Below are positions 1-7,504 of a stretch of 24,756 bases of DNA, one piece after another. Made by a program: the position numbers and the translations under genes. The DNA lies in contig CAVRBW010000012.1 of NCBI GenBank assembly GCA_963719325.1, positions 1 to 24,756 of the forward strand. The letters are read 5' to 3'. The DNA is from DATBLE01 sp963719325 (lineage in GTDB: Bacteria > Actinomycetota > Thermoleophilia > Gaiellales > Gaiellaceae). The notes beneath the pieces are model-generated. The model worked only from the letters and a program-made list of their open reading frames with translations, was not told the origin of the DNA and did not search any database. Each line of letters starts with the position of its first letter. Positions within the stretch are counted from its first letter, which is position 1.

Positions 1-19
1 GCGGTTCGAGCGTTGCGTT

Positions 20-835
20 GTGTCTAGAGTGATTCGGAGCATGCGCCGAGCGTTGCTGAGCGGCCTGGTCGGCGTTCTCGTGCTGGCCACGAGCGCTTCC
101 GGAAACGCCGCCCGCACGGCGCCCGATCCCGTGCGCATCCAGCCCTTCACGTTCCACAGCAAGCTGCTGGCCCGCGACTTCCGCGAGATCCTGCTCTTCC
201 CGCCCGGGCGCAGCCGCGGGCGCGAGCTGGTCGTCTTCCTGCACGGCTACACGCAGCCGACGGACGAGAGCGTCAAGTGGGTCGCGCCGGTGCTTCCTGC
301 GCTCGGCGCCAAGGCGCCGATCGTCCTGTTCGTCGACGACGGCGACCTGACCAGCTGGTGGCACGATCGGGCAAGCGGAAAGTGGGGCTCGTACGTGCTC
401 CGGGAGGTGATTCCGGCCGCGCTGCGGCGAACGGGGGCCGATCCGCACCGGATCGCGATCGGCGGCATCTCGATGGGCGGATTCGGCGCGCTCGACCTCG
501 CGCGCCTCGCCCCCGGTCGCTTCTGCGCCGTCGGCGCGCACTCGCCCGCCGTGCTCCCTTCCCAGTACCTGCACAGCGCGGGCGCCTTCGACGACGAGGC
601 CGACTTCGCCCGCCATGACCTGCTCTCGCTCGCGGCCGCGAAACGGCTCTACCGCGTCCCGGTGTACCTCGACGTCGGCCGCGCGGACGAGTTGCGCTAT
701 CCGGACAAGGAATTCGCGGACGCCGTGCGCGCGCACGGGACGAAGATCACCTTCAAGCTCGTGCCCGGTGGCCACGAGGGCTGGGCCGGGCGCGTGCTGA
801 CGTACCTCCGCTGGTACGCAGCCGCCTGCCCGTAG
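20..835 (+). CDS. Secreted alpha/beta-hydrolase (esterase D / polyhydroxybutyrate depolymerase-like)
   Basis: Predicted exported serine esterase of 271 residues. Residues 8-30 have the basic-hydrophobic-small pattern of a signal peptide ending in an Ala-rich stretch. An alpha/beta-hydrolase core follows: FLHGY near 73-77 (oxyanion region), the nucleophile elbow GISMGG at 149-154 with Ser151, a candidate acid at Asp223 and a candidate His at 252 in GGHEGW. The architecture resembles the FrmB/esterase D/PHB depolymerase group; the substrate cannot be told. The start used is GTG at 20; GTG at 29 or ATG at 41 would only shorten the signal peptide, and the window edge hides the promoter. It ends 7 bp from the convergent isomerase gene. 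Family assignment is good, substrate unknown. Confidence 0.8.
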   Translation: MSRVIRSMRRALLSGLVGVLVLATSASGNAARTAPDPVRIQPFTFHSKLLARDFREILLFPPGRSRGRELVVFLHGYTQPTDESVKWVAPVLPALGAKAPIVLFVDDGDLTSWWHDRASGKWGSYVLREVIPAALRRTGADPHRIAIGGISMGGFGALDLARLAPGRFCAVGAHSPAVLPSQYLHSAGAFDDEADFARHDLLSLAAAKRLYRVPVYLDVGRADELRYPDKEFADAVRAHGTKITFKLVPGGHEGWAGRVLTYLRWYAAACP

Positions 836-842
836 ATCGCGT

Positions 843-1325
843 TCAGCTCTCGACGACGGGCACGCGCACGATCCGCGGGTCGGTGAACACGTCGAGCTCG
901 TCGCGGCTGGTCGACGAGAACTCGGTCACCACCGCACCGTCCTCGCCGGCTTCGAACCAGTGCAGCGTGTCCGGCGGGATCGTGTACTGGTCGCCGGGCA
1001 GCAGCGAGATCCGCTCGCCGTCCACGTACAGCTCGACGCCGCCCCGACGGCAGCGGAATGTCTCCTCCTTGCCCGGGGTACCGTCGAACGGCGGGTGGCG
1101 ATGCTCGGGGCACGTCTGCCCCGGATAGAGGACGAGCTCCTTCGCGCAGTAGCGGTCGGTGTTGACGTAGACGAGCAGCTGGAGACCTGTCTCCCGCAGG
1201 TTGCCGAGCCCGAAGTCCGCCACCTCGATCGCCGCCCGCTCCTCGTCGGTGACGGCGATGCCCGCGGCCCGCAGCTGCTCCGCCGCGTACTCCTGCGCCT
1301 CTTGTTGCTCTGTCCGGCTGATCAC
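843..1325 (-). CDS. D-lyxose ketol-isomerase family cupin protein
   Basis: 160-residue single-domain cupin. The metal-site pattern of D-lyxose isomerases is present: His75 and His77 in PEHRHP, Glu88 in GKEETF (same 11-residue spacing as in characterised members), and His122 in the second cupin motif DTLHWF. Family members interconvert D-lyxose/D-xylulose and usually D-mannose/D-fructose using a divalent metal. The frame is open upstream, but homology-like sequence begins at the GTG at 1325, which has a GGGAG purine stretch 10-14 bases before it; longer readings would run into the divergent mannosidase promoter. Being divergent from an alpha-mannosidase suggests it channels released mannose to fructose (inference). 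Confidence is high for the family, moderate for the physiological substrate. Confidence 0.82.
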   Translation of the reverse strand: MISRTEQQEAQEYAAEQLRAAGIAVTDEERAAIEVADFGLGNLRETGLQLLVYVNTDRYCAKELVLYPGQTCPEHRHPPFDGTPGKEETFRCRRGGVELYVDGERISLLPGDQYTIPPDTLHWFEAGEDGAVVTEFSSTSRDELDVFTDPRIVRVPVVES

Positions 1326-1373
1326 GGGCGCTCGCTCCCAGGTTATCGACGGCGCCCGCCGGGGACGTCCCGT

Positions 1374-1435
1374 TAGATTTCCCTCGAATGGGTCCGATCC
1401 CGCACGACCCACCGCAGACACTTCGGACAGCTTGA
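1374..1435 (+). promoter_or_regulatory. Putative promoter and 15-codon leader ORF before the alpha-mannosidase
   Basis: A -10-like hexamer TAGATT lies at 1374-1379. Eight bases later an ATG at 1388 opens a 15-codon frame whose TGA stop (1433-1435) overlaps the probable TTG start of the mannosidase (1432-1434) as TTGA. This could be a near-leaderless leader peptide translationally coupled to the mannosidase. No good -35 was seen. Speculative. Confidence 0.3.
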
Positions 1436-4302
1436 TCCGGCACCTCGAGTACACCCGTGGGCGACTCGCGAGCACGTCCGCGCGGCTCCGCGCCCGGATC
1501 TACCCCGAGGCTCGGGCGGTCGACACGCTCGAGGTGACCGAGCACGTCGACCGCATCTCCTTTGACGAGGCGCAGCGCTTGCCGTTGCGACCGGCACGGA
1601 TCGGCGAGCAGTTCGGTCCGCTCTGGGCGACGTACTGGTTCCGCATTCGCGCGACGATCCCCGAGGAGTGGCACGGCCGTCGCGTCGACCTGATCTTCGT
1701 CTCGAACAGCGAAGCCGCACTGTGGCGTGACGGCGTTGTCATCCAAGGGCTGAACACCGGCGGTGCGGGCGAGCGCCCCGACGCGGTGATCGGCGATCCC
1801 GCCGAGCCGGGGCCGGTCGAGCTGTGGGTCGAGCTCGCCTGCAACGGCATGTTCGGCAGTCGCGACTCCACCCGCGCCGAGGCGATCCTCGACCGCTGCG
1901 AGCTGGTCGTGTTCGATCCGACGGCATGGCAGCTCTACTTCGACTTCGAGATCCTGCGTGCGCTCGAGGCGGAGCCCGGGCTGGACCCGGGCTGGGCCGG
2001 CCACCTGCGCTCGGAGCTGAATCGCTTCTGCAACGAGGAAGACCCGCAGATCCTCGCGGACCTGTACGAGCACCGGAACGGCACGCGCACGCACGAGCTC
2101 GCCGCCATCGGGCACGGCCATCTCGACACCGCCTGGCTCTGGCCGCTCGCCGAGGCGTATCGCAAGGCGGTCCGCACCTTCGCCAGCCAGATCCGGTACA
2201 TGGACGAGTACCCGGAGTACCGCTTCGCGTGCTCGCAGGCGCAGCAGCTCTCGTGGATCAAGGAACGGAACCCCGACCTGTGGCGGCGGATTCGGGAGAA
2301 GGTCGAGGCGGGCCAGTTCGTCCCGGTCGGTGGTAGCTGGATCGAGCCCGACTGCAACATCCCCTCGGGCGAATCGCTGCTCCGCCAGTTCGTCCACGGC
2401 CAGCGCTTCTTCGAGGACGAGTTCGGGGTCCGCTGCCGCGAGTTCTGGTCGCCGGATGCGTTCGGGTACTGCAACCAGGTGCCGCAGCTGATGCGGCTTT
2501 CCGGCATGACGCGCTTCCTGACGCAGAAGCTGTCCTGGAACCGCTTCAACCGGCCCGAGCATCACACGCTGGTCTGGCAGGGTGCCGACGGGAGCGAGGT
2601 GCTTGCTCACTTTCCGCCTGCCGACACGTACAACAGCGAGGCAACGGTCGCCGAGCTGCGACGGGTCGTGCGGGACTACCTCGACCACGAGCATTCCGCG
2701 ACGAGCCTGCTCGTCTTCGGTCACGGCGACGGTGGAGGTGGGCCGACGAAGGAGATGCTCGAGACGCTCCGGCGAACGCGTGACCTCCAGGGGCTGCCGC
2801 GCACGCGCCCGGCGACAAGCGAGGAGTTCTTCGACGCCCTCGAGGCGGAGCCGGGCGAGCGGCCCGTGGTCGTCGGCGAGCTCTACTTCGAGTACCACCG
2901 GGGCGTCTACACCTCGCAGGCGTTCGCCAAGCGGATGAACCGGCGCTGCGAGCAGCTGCTCCACGACGCGGAGTTCCTGGCCTGCGCGAGGGGCGGCGAG
3001 TATCCCCGAGCCGAGCTCGACCGGCTCTGGAAACTGCTCCTCCTGCAGCAGTTCCACGACATCCTGCCCGGCTCCTCGATCCGGCTCGTCTACGAGGACG
3101 CGGAACGCGACTTCGCAGAGGTCGCCGCGGGCGCAGAGGCTCTCTGCGAGGCAGGCGAGACGCCGGTCAACACGATTGCGTTCCCGCGTCGTGAGGTCGT
3201 CCGTGATCCCGCCGGGGCGCTGCGAGTGGTCGAGGCGGCGCCGTATGCCGCCGGGCGGGCCGTCGAGTCAGACGATGCAGTCTCGCTGGACGGGCTGATG
3301 CTCGAAAACGCCCACCTCTCCGTCAGGCTCGGCGCAGACGGAAGCGTCGAGAGCGTGGTCGACAAGGCAACAGGGCGCGAGACGCTCGCCGCCCCGGGGA
3401 ATCGCTTCGAGCTCTACGACGACCAGCCGGTCGAGTTCGACGCCTGGGACATCGACCCGTTTCATCTCGAGACCCGGCACGACTGCGAGCCCGCCGATTC
3501 GTGGCAGGTGGTGACGGAGGAGCCGTTGCGCGGCGAGATCGCGTTCGAGCGCCGGATCGGCGAGGCGAGCACCCTGCGGCAGGTCGTGCGCCTGGACGCG
3601 GGCTCGCGGCGGCTCGAGTTCCACACGACCGCCGAGTGGCACGAGAGCCACAAGCTCCTCAAGGTCTGCTTCCCGCTCGCCGTGCGGGCAACGAGCGCGA
3701 CCTATGAGACGGCTTTCGGCTACGCCGAGCGCCCGACGCACTACTCGACGAGCTTCGACCGCGCCCGCTACGAGGTTCCGGGCCATCGCTTCGCCGACCT
3801 CTCGGAGTACGGCTTCGGCGCCGCGCTGCTCACCGACTCGAAGTACGGCTACAGCTGTTACGGCGGCGAGCTCCGGATCAGCCTGTTGCGCGCCCCGAAG
3901 AGCCCCGATCCGGAAGCGGACATGGGCAGCCACGCCTTCGCCTACGCCCTCCTCCCGCACGCGGGCGACTGGCGAGACGCCGGCGTCCTCGCCGAGGCGA
4001 TCCGGTTCAACGCGCCCCTGCGCTGGACACACGGGGTCGGCGAGAGCTCTCTCGCGTCCGTCCACGACCCGAACCTCGTTCTCGACACGGTCAAGCGCGC
4101 CGAGCGGTCGGAAGCGTTGGTGCTCAGGTTGTACGAGGCCCACGGCGGCCGCGGCGTCGCGCGGGTGCAACTTGCGCCGCCGTTCGACGAGGCGTGGCTC
4201 GCCAACGCCCTCGAGGAGCAGACGAATCGCGTCGACGTCGAGGACGGTGAGCTGCTTCTTCCGTACCGGCCGCACGAGGTCCTGACCGTGCTGGTGCGCT
4301 GA
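1432..4302 (+). CDS. Alpha-mannosidase, glycoside hydrolase family 38
   Basis: 956-residue GH38 retaining alpha-mannosidase, the usual length for bacterial members. After an N-terminal beta-sandwich-like part, the catalytic domain opens with GHGHLDTAW (zinc ligands His228 and Asp232 expected). The nucleophile is Asp342 in WSPDAFGY. QQFHDILPGSSI marks the end of the helical domain with its conserved His-Asp, followed by the C-terminal beta domains. No signal peptide is seen, so it is probably cytoplasmic, acting on imported mannosides. The frame is open from much further upstream, but that part overlaps the divergent isomerase gene. TTG at 1432 is the first plausible start after that gene and matches where family similarity begins. 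The start codon is the weakest part of this call. Confidence 0.92.
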   Translation: MIRHLEYTRGRLASTSARLRARIYPEARAVDTLEVTEHVDRISFDEAQRLPLRPARIGEQFGPLWATYWFRIRATIPEEWHGRRVDLIFVSNSEAALWRDGVVIQGLNTGGAGERPDAVIGDPAEPGPVELWVELACNGMFGSRDSTRAEAILDRCELVVFDPTAWQLYFDFEILRALEAEPGLDPGWAGHLRSELNRFCNEEDPQILADLYEHRNGTRTHELAAIGHGHLDTAWLWPLAEAYRKAVRTFASQIRYMDEYPEYRFACSQAQQLSWIKERNPDLWRRIREKVEAGQFVPVGGSWIEPDCNIPSGESLLRQFVHGQRFFEDEFGVRCREFWSPDAFGYCNQVPQLMRLSGMTRFLTQKLSWNRFNRPEHHTLVWQGADGSEVLAHFPPADTYNSEATVAELRRVVRDYLDHEHSATSLLVFGHGDGGGGPTKEMLETLRRTRDLQGLPRTRPATSEEFFDALEAEPGERPVVVGELYFEYHRGVYTSQAFAKRMNRRCEQLLHDAEFLACARGGEYPRAELDRLWKLLLLQQFHDILPGSSIRLVYEDAERDFAEVAAGAEALCEAGETPVNTIAFPRREVVRDPAGALRVVEAAPYAAGRAVESDDAVSLDGLMLENAHLSVRLGADGSVESVVDKATGRETLAAPGNRFELYDDQPVEFDAWDIDPFHLETRHDCEPADSWQVVTEEPLRGEIAFERRIGEASTLRQVVRLDAGSRRLEFHTTAEWHESHKLLKVCFPLAVRATSATYETAFGYAERPTHYSTSFDRARYEVPGHRFADLSEYGFGAALLTDSKYGYSCYGGELRISLLRAPKSPDPEADMGSHAFAYALLPHAGDWRDAGVLAEAIRFNAPLRWTHGVGESSLASVHDPNLVLDTVKRAERSEALVLRLYEAHGGRGVARVQLAPPFDEAWLANALEEQTNRVDVEDGELLLPYRPHEVLTVLVR

Positions 4303-4521
4303 TTCGCATCGTTCGCGTCGGTCTGGCGACGCTGCGGCCGGGAGCGCCGCTCGTCTTCGCGGTGCTCCTCGCACTCGCACTCGCTCACGAGACTCGTGCA
4401 GGCGGCCCTCCACGCTGCGTGGGCGCTCGGTCTCGTCGGCCTCGCCCTCGTCCCCGCGCTCATGCTCCCCGGCGGCACCCGCGGCGTCCTGGAAGGCGCA
4501 ACGGCGGCCGCGGCCGATTAG
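4303..4521 (+). pseudogene. Possible remnant of a membrane-protein C-terminus in the gap after the mannosidase
   Basis: The 302-bp stretch 4303-4604 has no intact gene. One forward frame reads a hydrophobic segment (PLVFAVLLALALAHE) and, after a one-base shift near 4390, another frame reads AALHAAWALGLVGLALVPAL followed by a short hydrophilic tail and TAG at 4519. Together they look like the last two membrane helices of a transporter such as an MFS protein, with the rest missing. GC-rich DNA easily produces Ala/Leu-rich readings by chance, so this is tentative. The rest of the gap holds the hairpin at 4576-4604. Confidence 0.25.
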
Positions 4522-4575
4522 TCGCAGGGGAAACGAGCCCCGCGCCCGGACCTGCACGCGCTCCTGGGAGGGGCC

Positions 4576-4604
4576 CGCGGGAGGAACCGGCTGTTCCCCC
4601 CGCG
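4576..4604 (-). terminator. Hairpin repeat copy 1, directly after the permease A stop codon
   Basis: Stem 4576-4586 pairs with 4594-4604 around the loop CCGGCTG. The one mismatch (A4582 against C4598) becomes a G-U pair in the minus-strand RNA, so the hairpin is fully paired only in the transcript of the adjacent minus-strand gene. It abuts that gene's TAA. There is no U-tract. A close relative with the same loop lies at 6539-6567. Confidence 0.55.
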
Positions 4605-5339
4605 TTACGGCACGTCCATCGTGCGGACGCGGCGCACGGCCAGCAGCACGAAGAGGGAGAAGACGGCGGCCGCGCCGACGATTCCCGCCGCCGGCGAGAT
4701 CACGTGCTGATCCGGGCCGGTGAAGCGTGAGCCGTCGATCGCCGTGACGATGCTGAGCGTGTACTCGCGGACGCTCAGGTACTTGATCCGGTCGACGAAG
4801 CTCGCGAAGAGCCCCTCCCAGATGAACACGTAGAGCAGTCCGAACCCGAGCGGGTGCGACGTGACGAGGCCGGCCCAGAGGAAGACGGCGGAGTAGACGA
4901 CGACGCCGATCAGGAATGCGATCGCCGCCGCGGCCGCGGCCTTGCCGGCTCCGTCCAACCCCGCACCGGAGAAGCCGATCAGCACCGAGGCCACCGAGCT
5001 CGCGACCAGGAAGGGCGCACCCACGGTGACCGCGGCGGCAAGCTTGGCGGCGACGATCCGCCAGCGCAGGACCGGCGTGAGGGTCAGGTTGCCGAGCGTC
5101 TTGTCCTCGATCTCGTTCCCGAACGCGGCCGTCGCGATTGCGAGGACGACGATGGGCAGGATCGCCGAAGCGAGCATTCCGTCGAGCAGCAGGTCGTCGA
5201 GGTGCGCGGCCGTCGGCTTGTCGCTCTGGCCGGCCGCGACCGCAGCCGGGATCAGCGGCAGCGCCGCCAGCCCGAGCAGGATCAGCAGGCGCCACTTCCC
5301 GAGTAGCTGACGGATCGAGAGGAGGTAGATCGTCGTCAT
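4605..5339 (-). CDS. ABC-2 type transporter permease (pair A)
   Basis: 244-residue membrane protein with about six hydrophobic segments: residues 17-36, 60-75, 100-120, 135-160 and 165-185 approximately, and one near the C-terminus before a basic tail. The stretch FGNEIEDKTLGNLTLTPV after the second helix is the amphipathic coupling-helix motif typical of ABC-2 permeases. It would form the membrane half of an exporter with the ATPase at 5506-6435. The start is ATG at 5339, whose first bases lie in the duplicated AATGA flanking the palindromic insertion, so before the insertion this ATG overlapped the ATPase stop codon. The upstream reading through the palindrome (to 5453) is not considered coding. 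Substrate unknown. Confidence 0.85.
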   Translation of the reverse strand: MTTIYLLSIRQLLGKWRLLILLGLAALPLIPAAVAAGQSDKPTAAHLDDLLLDGMLASAILPIVVLAIATAAFGNEIEDKTLGNLTLTPVLRWRIVAAKLAAAVTVGAPFLVASSVASVLIGFSGAGLDGAGKAAAAAAIAFLIGVVVYSAVFLWAGLVTSHPLGFGLLYVFIWEGLFASFVDRIKYLSVREYTLSIVTAIDGSRFTGPDQHVISPAAGIVGAAAVFSLFVLLAVRRVRTMDVP

Positions 5340-5340
5340 T

Positions 5341-5505
5341 GAACTCGTTTCGGGGTGACGCTTCGCCGTCCGGGGTGCGATGGGTGAGTGCGAGGCAAGG
5401 ACGCAGGGAGCGCCCATATGCAGCGCATATGGGCGCGACTGAGGACGAAGCATCGCGCCGCCCAGCGCGGCCCGGCGGCATAAGGCTTCATCCCGAAACG
5501 AGTTC
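5341..5505. mobile_element. 165-bp palindromic MITE-like element with 5-bp target duplication
   Basis: The element is one long imperfect palindrome centred on 5423. The outer 14 bp are perfect inverted repeats (GAACTCGTTTCGGG at 5341-5354 and its complement at 5492-5505), the inner 12 bp are perfect (GCGCCCATATGC at 5410-5421 against 5425-5436, loop AGC), and the arms between remain similar with a small offset. It is flanked on both sides by TCATT (5336-5340 and 5506-5510), as expected for a 5-bp target-site duplication. It encodes nothing convincing. Terminal repeats, direct duplication and small size fit a non-autonomous element moved by a transposase not present in this window. In the operon mRNA it would fold into a very long hairpin between the ATPase and permease genes. 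Confidence 0.8.
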
Positions 5506-6435
5506 TCATTGCTCGACGAGGTACTCGAAGACGCTCTCCAGCGAGTCGTCGAGCGGCTCCACCCGCATCAGCCTGATCGAGAGCTCGCTCGCGACGCGCG
5601 GAAGCTCCGTCTGAAGCACTCCGACGTTCCGGCTGAGAACGACGACCGCTCCATCGGGATCGACCTGCACGGAGTCGACCGCCGCGAGGCCGACGAGCCC
5701 GGCTGCGAGTCGCCGTGGGTCGTCGCCGACGATGCGCACGTGATACGGCCTGTTGTCGAGCGCCGCCCGGATCGCGTGGTGGTCGCCTTCGGCGGCGAGC
5801 TTCCCGTTGACCATGAGCAGCACCCTGCCGGCGAGCAGCTCGACCTCTTCGAGGATGTGCGACGAGATGACGACCGTCCGGCCCTCGCCTGCAAGCCGGC
5901 GGACGAGGGTCTGGAAGTCGACCCGCTGGCGTGGATCGGCTCCGTTCAGCGGCTCGTCGAGAATCAGTAGCTCGGGGTCGTGGACGATCGTGGCGGCGAG
6001 CTTGATCCGCTGCCTCATCCCACGCGAATAGCCGCGGATCCGCCGATCGGAGGCGTCGACCAGGTTGACCTCCTCGATCGCGTGCGCGGCGGCGGCTCGA
6101 ACGTCCTCGACTCCTCGAAGCTTCGCCGACCACTCCACGAGCTGACGCCCGGTCAGGAAGTCGTACGTCGACTCGTGCTCGGACATCACACCGATCCGGC
6201 GATACAGGTCGATCGACTCGCGCGGATCCTCGCCGAACACGGCGATCCGGCCCTGGGAGGACTTGGCGAGGCCGGACATCATCCGCAGCAGCGTCGTCTT
6301 GCCGGCCCCGTTCGGCCCGAGCAGCCCGGTGATCCCGGGCCGCACGTCGAAGCTCACGTCGCTGACGGCGACGACGCTTCCGTACCACTTCGACACTGCG
6401 TCGACCGCAATCACTGCCCCAGTGGCGGCGCTCAA
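5506..6435 (-). CDS. ABC transporter ATP-binding protein (pair A)
   Basis: 309-residue ABC-2 exporter ATPase. Walker A GPNGAGKT is at 40-47, the signature region YSRGM at 136-140, Walker B LLILDEP at 156-162 and the switch His at 193. The Q-loop position reads MSEHE, so Glu/His replaces Gln, as in pair B. Residues after about 215 form a C-terminal accessory domain. I chose TTG at 6435 because GAGGGA lies 9 bases upstream of it; GTG at 6498 or GTG at 6414 are alternatives. Its TGA stop lies in the right copy of the AATGA duplication, and the permease starts 166 bp further on across the palindrome. It powers permease A; the cargo is unknown. Confidence 0.87.
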   Translation of the reverse strand: MSAATGAVIAVDAVSKWYGSVVAVSDVSFDVRPGITGLLGPNGAGKTTLLRMMSGLAKSSQGRIAVFGEDPRESIDLYRRIGVMSEHESTYDFLTGRQLVEWSAKLRGVEDVRAAAAHAIEEVNLVDASDRRIRGYSRGMRQRIKLAATIVHDPELLILDEPLNGADPRQRVDFQTLVRRLAGEGRTVVISSHILEEVELLAGRVLLMVNGKLAAEGDHHAIRAALDNRPYHVRIVGDDPRRLAAGLVGLAAVDSVQVDPDGAVVVLSRNVGVLQTELPRVASELSIRLMRVEPLDDSLESVFEYLVEQ

Positions 6436-6538
6436 AGGCCGAGATCCCTCGTCGCGCAGGATTCCGCCGCGGCGACCGACATGGCGGGCGCCGCTCACAA
6501 CGGCTGCTAGGGTGCAAGCGGGGTCGGGGAAGGGGGCC

Positions 6539-6567
6539 CACGGGGGAAACCGGCTGTTTCCCCCGTG
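6539..6567 (-). terminator. Hairpin repeat copy 2, between ABC pairs B and A
   Basis: Perfect 11-bp stem: CACGGGGGAAA at 6539-6549 pairs with 6557-6567, loop CCGGCTG. It sits 25 bp past the stop of permease B and about 100 bp before the start of ATPase A, so it may end or attenuate the upstream transcript. Stem composition and loop match copy 1 at 4576-4604. No U-tract follows. Confidence 0.55.
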
Positions 6568-6591
6568 AAGCGAGCCGAAGGCGAGCGACGC

Positions 6592-7504
6592 TCATACGGA
6601 GAGCCTTCGGGACTGCCGCCAGATCACGGCGAGCGCAAGGCCGACGACGACGAAGTACCACGCGACCTGGATCACGCCGGGAAGGTGCTCCGCTGCACCG
6701 TCTCCTCCGGTCGTCGGATCGCCGCCGAAGAGCAGGTCGTTGATCAGGAGAGGGACGTCACGGATGCTGAGGAGCGCGATCCACCGGCCCACCGACAGGC
6801 TGACGGCATCGGCGACGCCGCCGACCACGCTGGTCGTGACGACGAACAGCCCGACGAGGAATGCTGCCGCGTACGCCCGTCTGGTCGTGAACGAGGCAAC
6901 CAGGGTGCCGAGAGTCGCGACGTAGACGGCCATCGCGGCTCCGGCGACCAGGAAGCGAGGGACGTCGAGCCAGTGGTCGCCCAGGTACGCCCCCGGGTCG
7001 GAGGCGCCGAGCGTCAATCCCACGAGCAGGAGCAGCTGGGGCAACCAGGCGGTCAGCGTCGTCAGCGTGACGAGGGCCGCCCACCTCGCGACCATGTAGT
7101 CCTCTGCGCGAAGCGGACGGACGAGATACAGGCTGATGACGCGGTTGCGCCGATCCGGACAGAAGAGCTCCGGCCCGACGACCGCCGCGAACAGCAGGAG
7201 GACGATCGACGCGATCGAGTAGAAGTCGGAGTAGGACGGGAGGTCGTGCCGCCGCGTCGAAGTCGGGAGCGAGACGATCGACGGCGCCGGCGACGAGCGC
7301 CATGATCGCCGCGATCACGAGCAACGCCGAGATGAACACCCACGGCAGCACCTTGGCCCGCGTACCGCGCCCGACGCCGAAGATCGCCCGCAGGCTGTCC
7401 TTGTAGACGGAGAGAATCGCCCGGCGGCGCCCCTCGCGCGGGCCCTCGTACCGCCTGAAACCGAGGTCGAAGACTTGGCCCTTGGCCTGGGCGATCTCGG
7501 TCAC
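6592..7504 (-). pseudogene. ABC-2 type transporter permease (pair B), frameshifted
   Basis: The N-terminal part starts at GTG 7504, overlapping the ATPase B stop as GTGA, and reads a cytoplasmic segment and the first helix (VFISALLVIAAIMALVAGAV). Near 7255-7285 the reading must skip one base. The next frame then continues with a second helix (IASIVLLLFAAVVG), the coupling-type stretch NRVISLYLVRPLRAEDY and the remaining helices down to TGA at 6592. Restored, it would be about 303 residues, a normal ABC-2 permease. The sequence has one extra base, around CGTCTCGCTCCC. Both halves otherwise look well conserved, so this is either a very recent mutation or a sequencing error. If real, ATPase B has lost its partner. 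Substrate unknown. Confidence 0.8.

Noticed and set aside
1201..1431. N-terminal extension of the mannosidase reading frame
   Set aside because: It overlaps the isomerase gene on the other strand and does not resemble a GH38 N-terminus.
697..3057. A 786-codon open frame on the minus strand opposite the esterase end, isomerase and mannosidase
   Set aside because: It is antisense to genes with clear catalytic motifs, is Arg/Pro-rich and has no recognisable domain. It is a product of high third-position GC.
3268..5481. A 737-codon minus-strand frame running through the permease A gene, the gap and the mannosidase 3' end
   Set aside because: It merges unrelated readings and is in the wrong frame for the permease. 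No domain is visible.
5341..5505. A coding extension of permease A or ATPase A through the palindrome
   Set aside because: Both strands read through without a stop by chance, but the palindrome, the AATGA duplication and the positions of the permease start and ATPase stop show that it is an insertion outside both genes.
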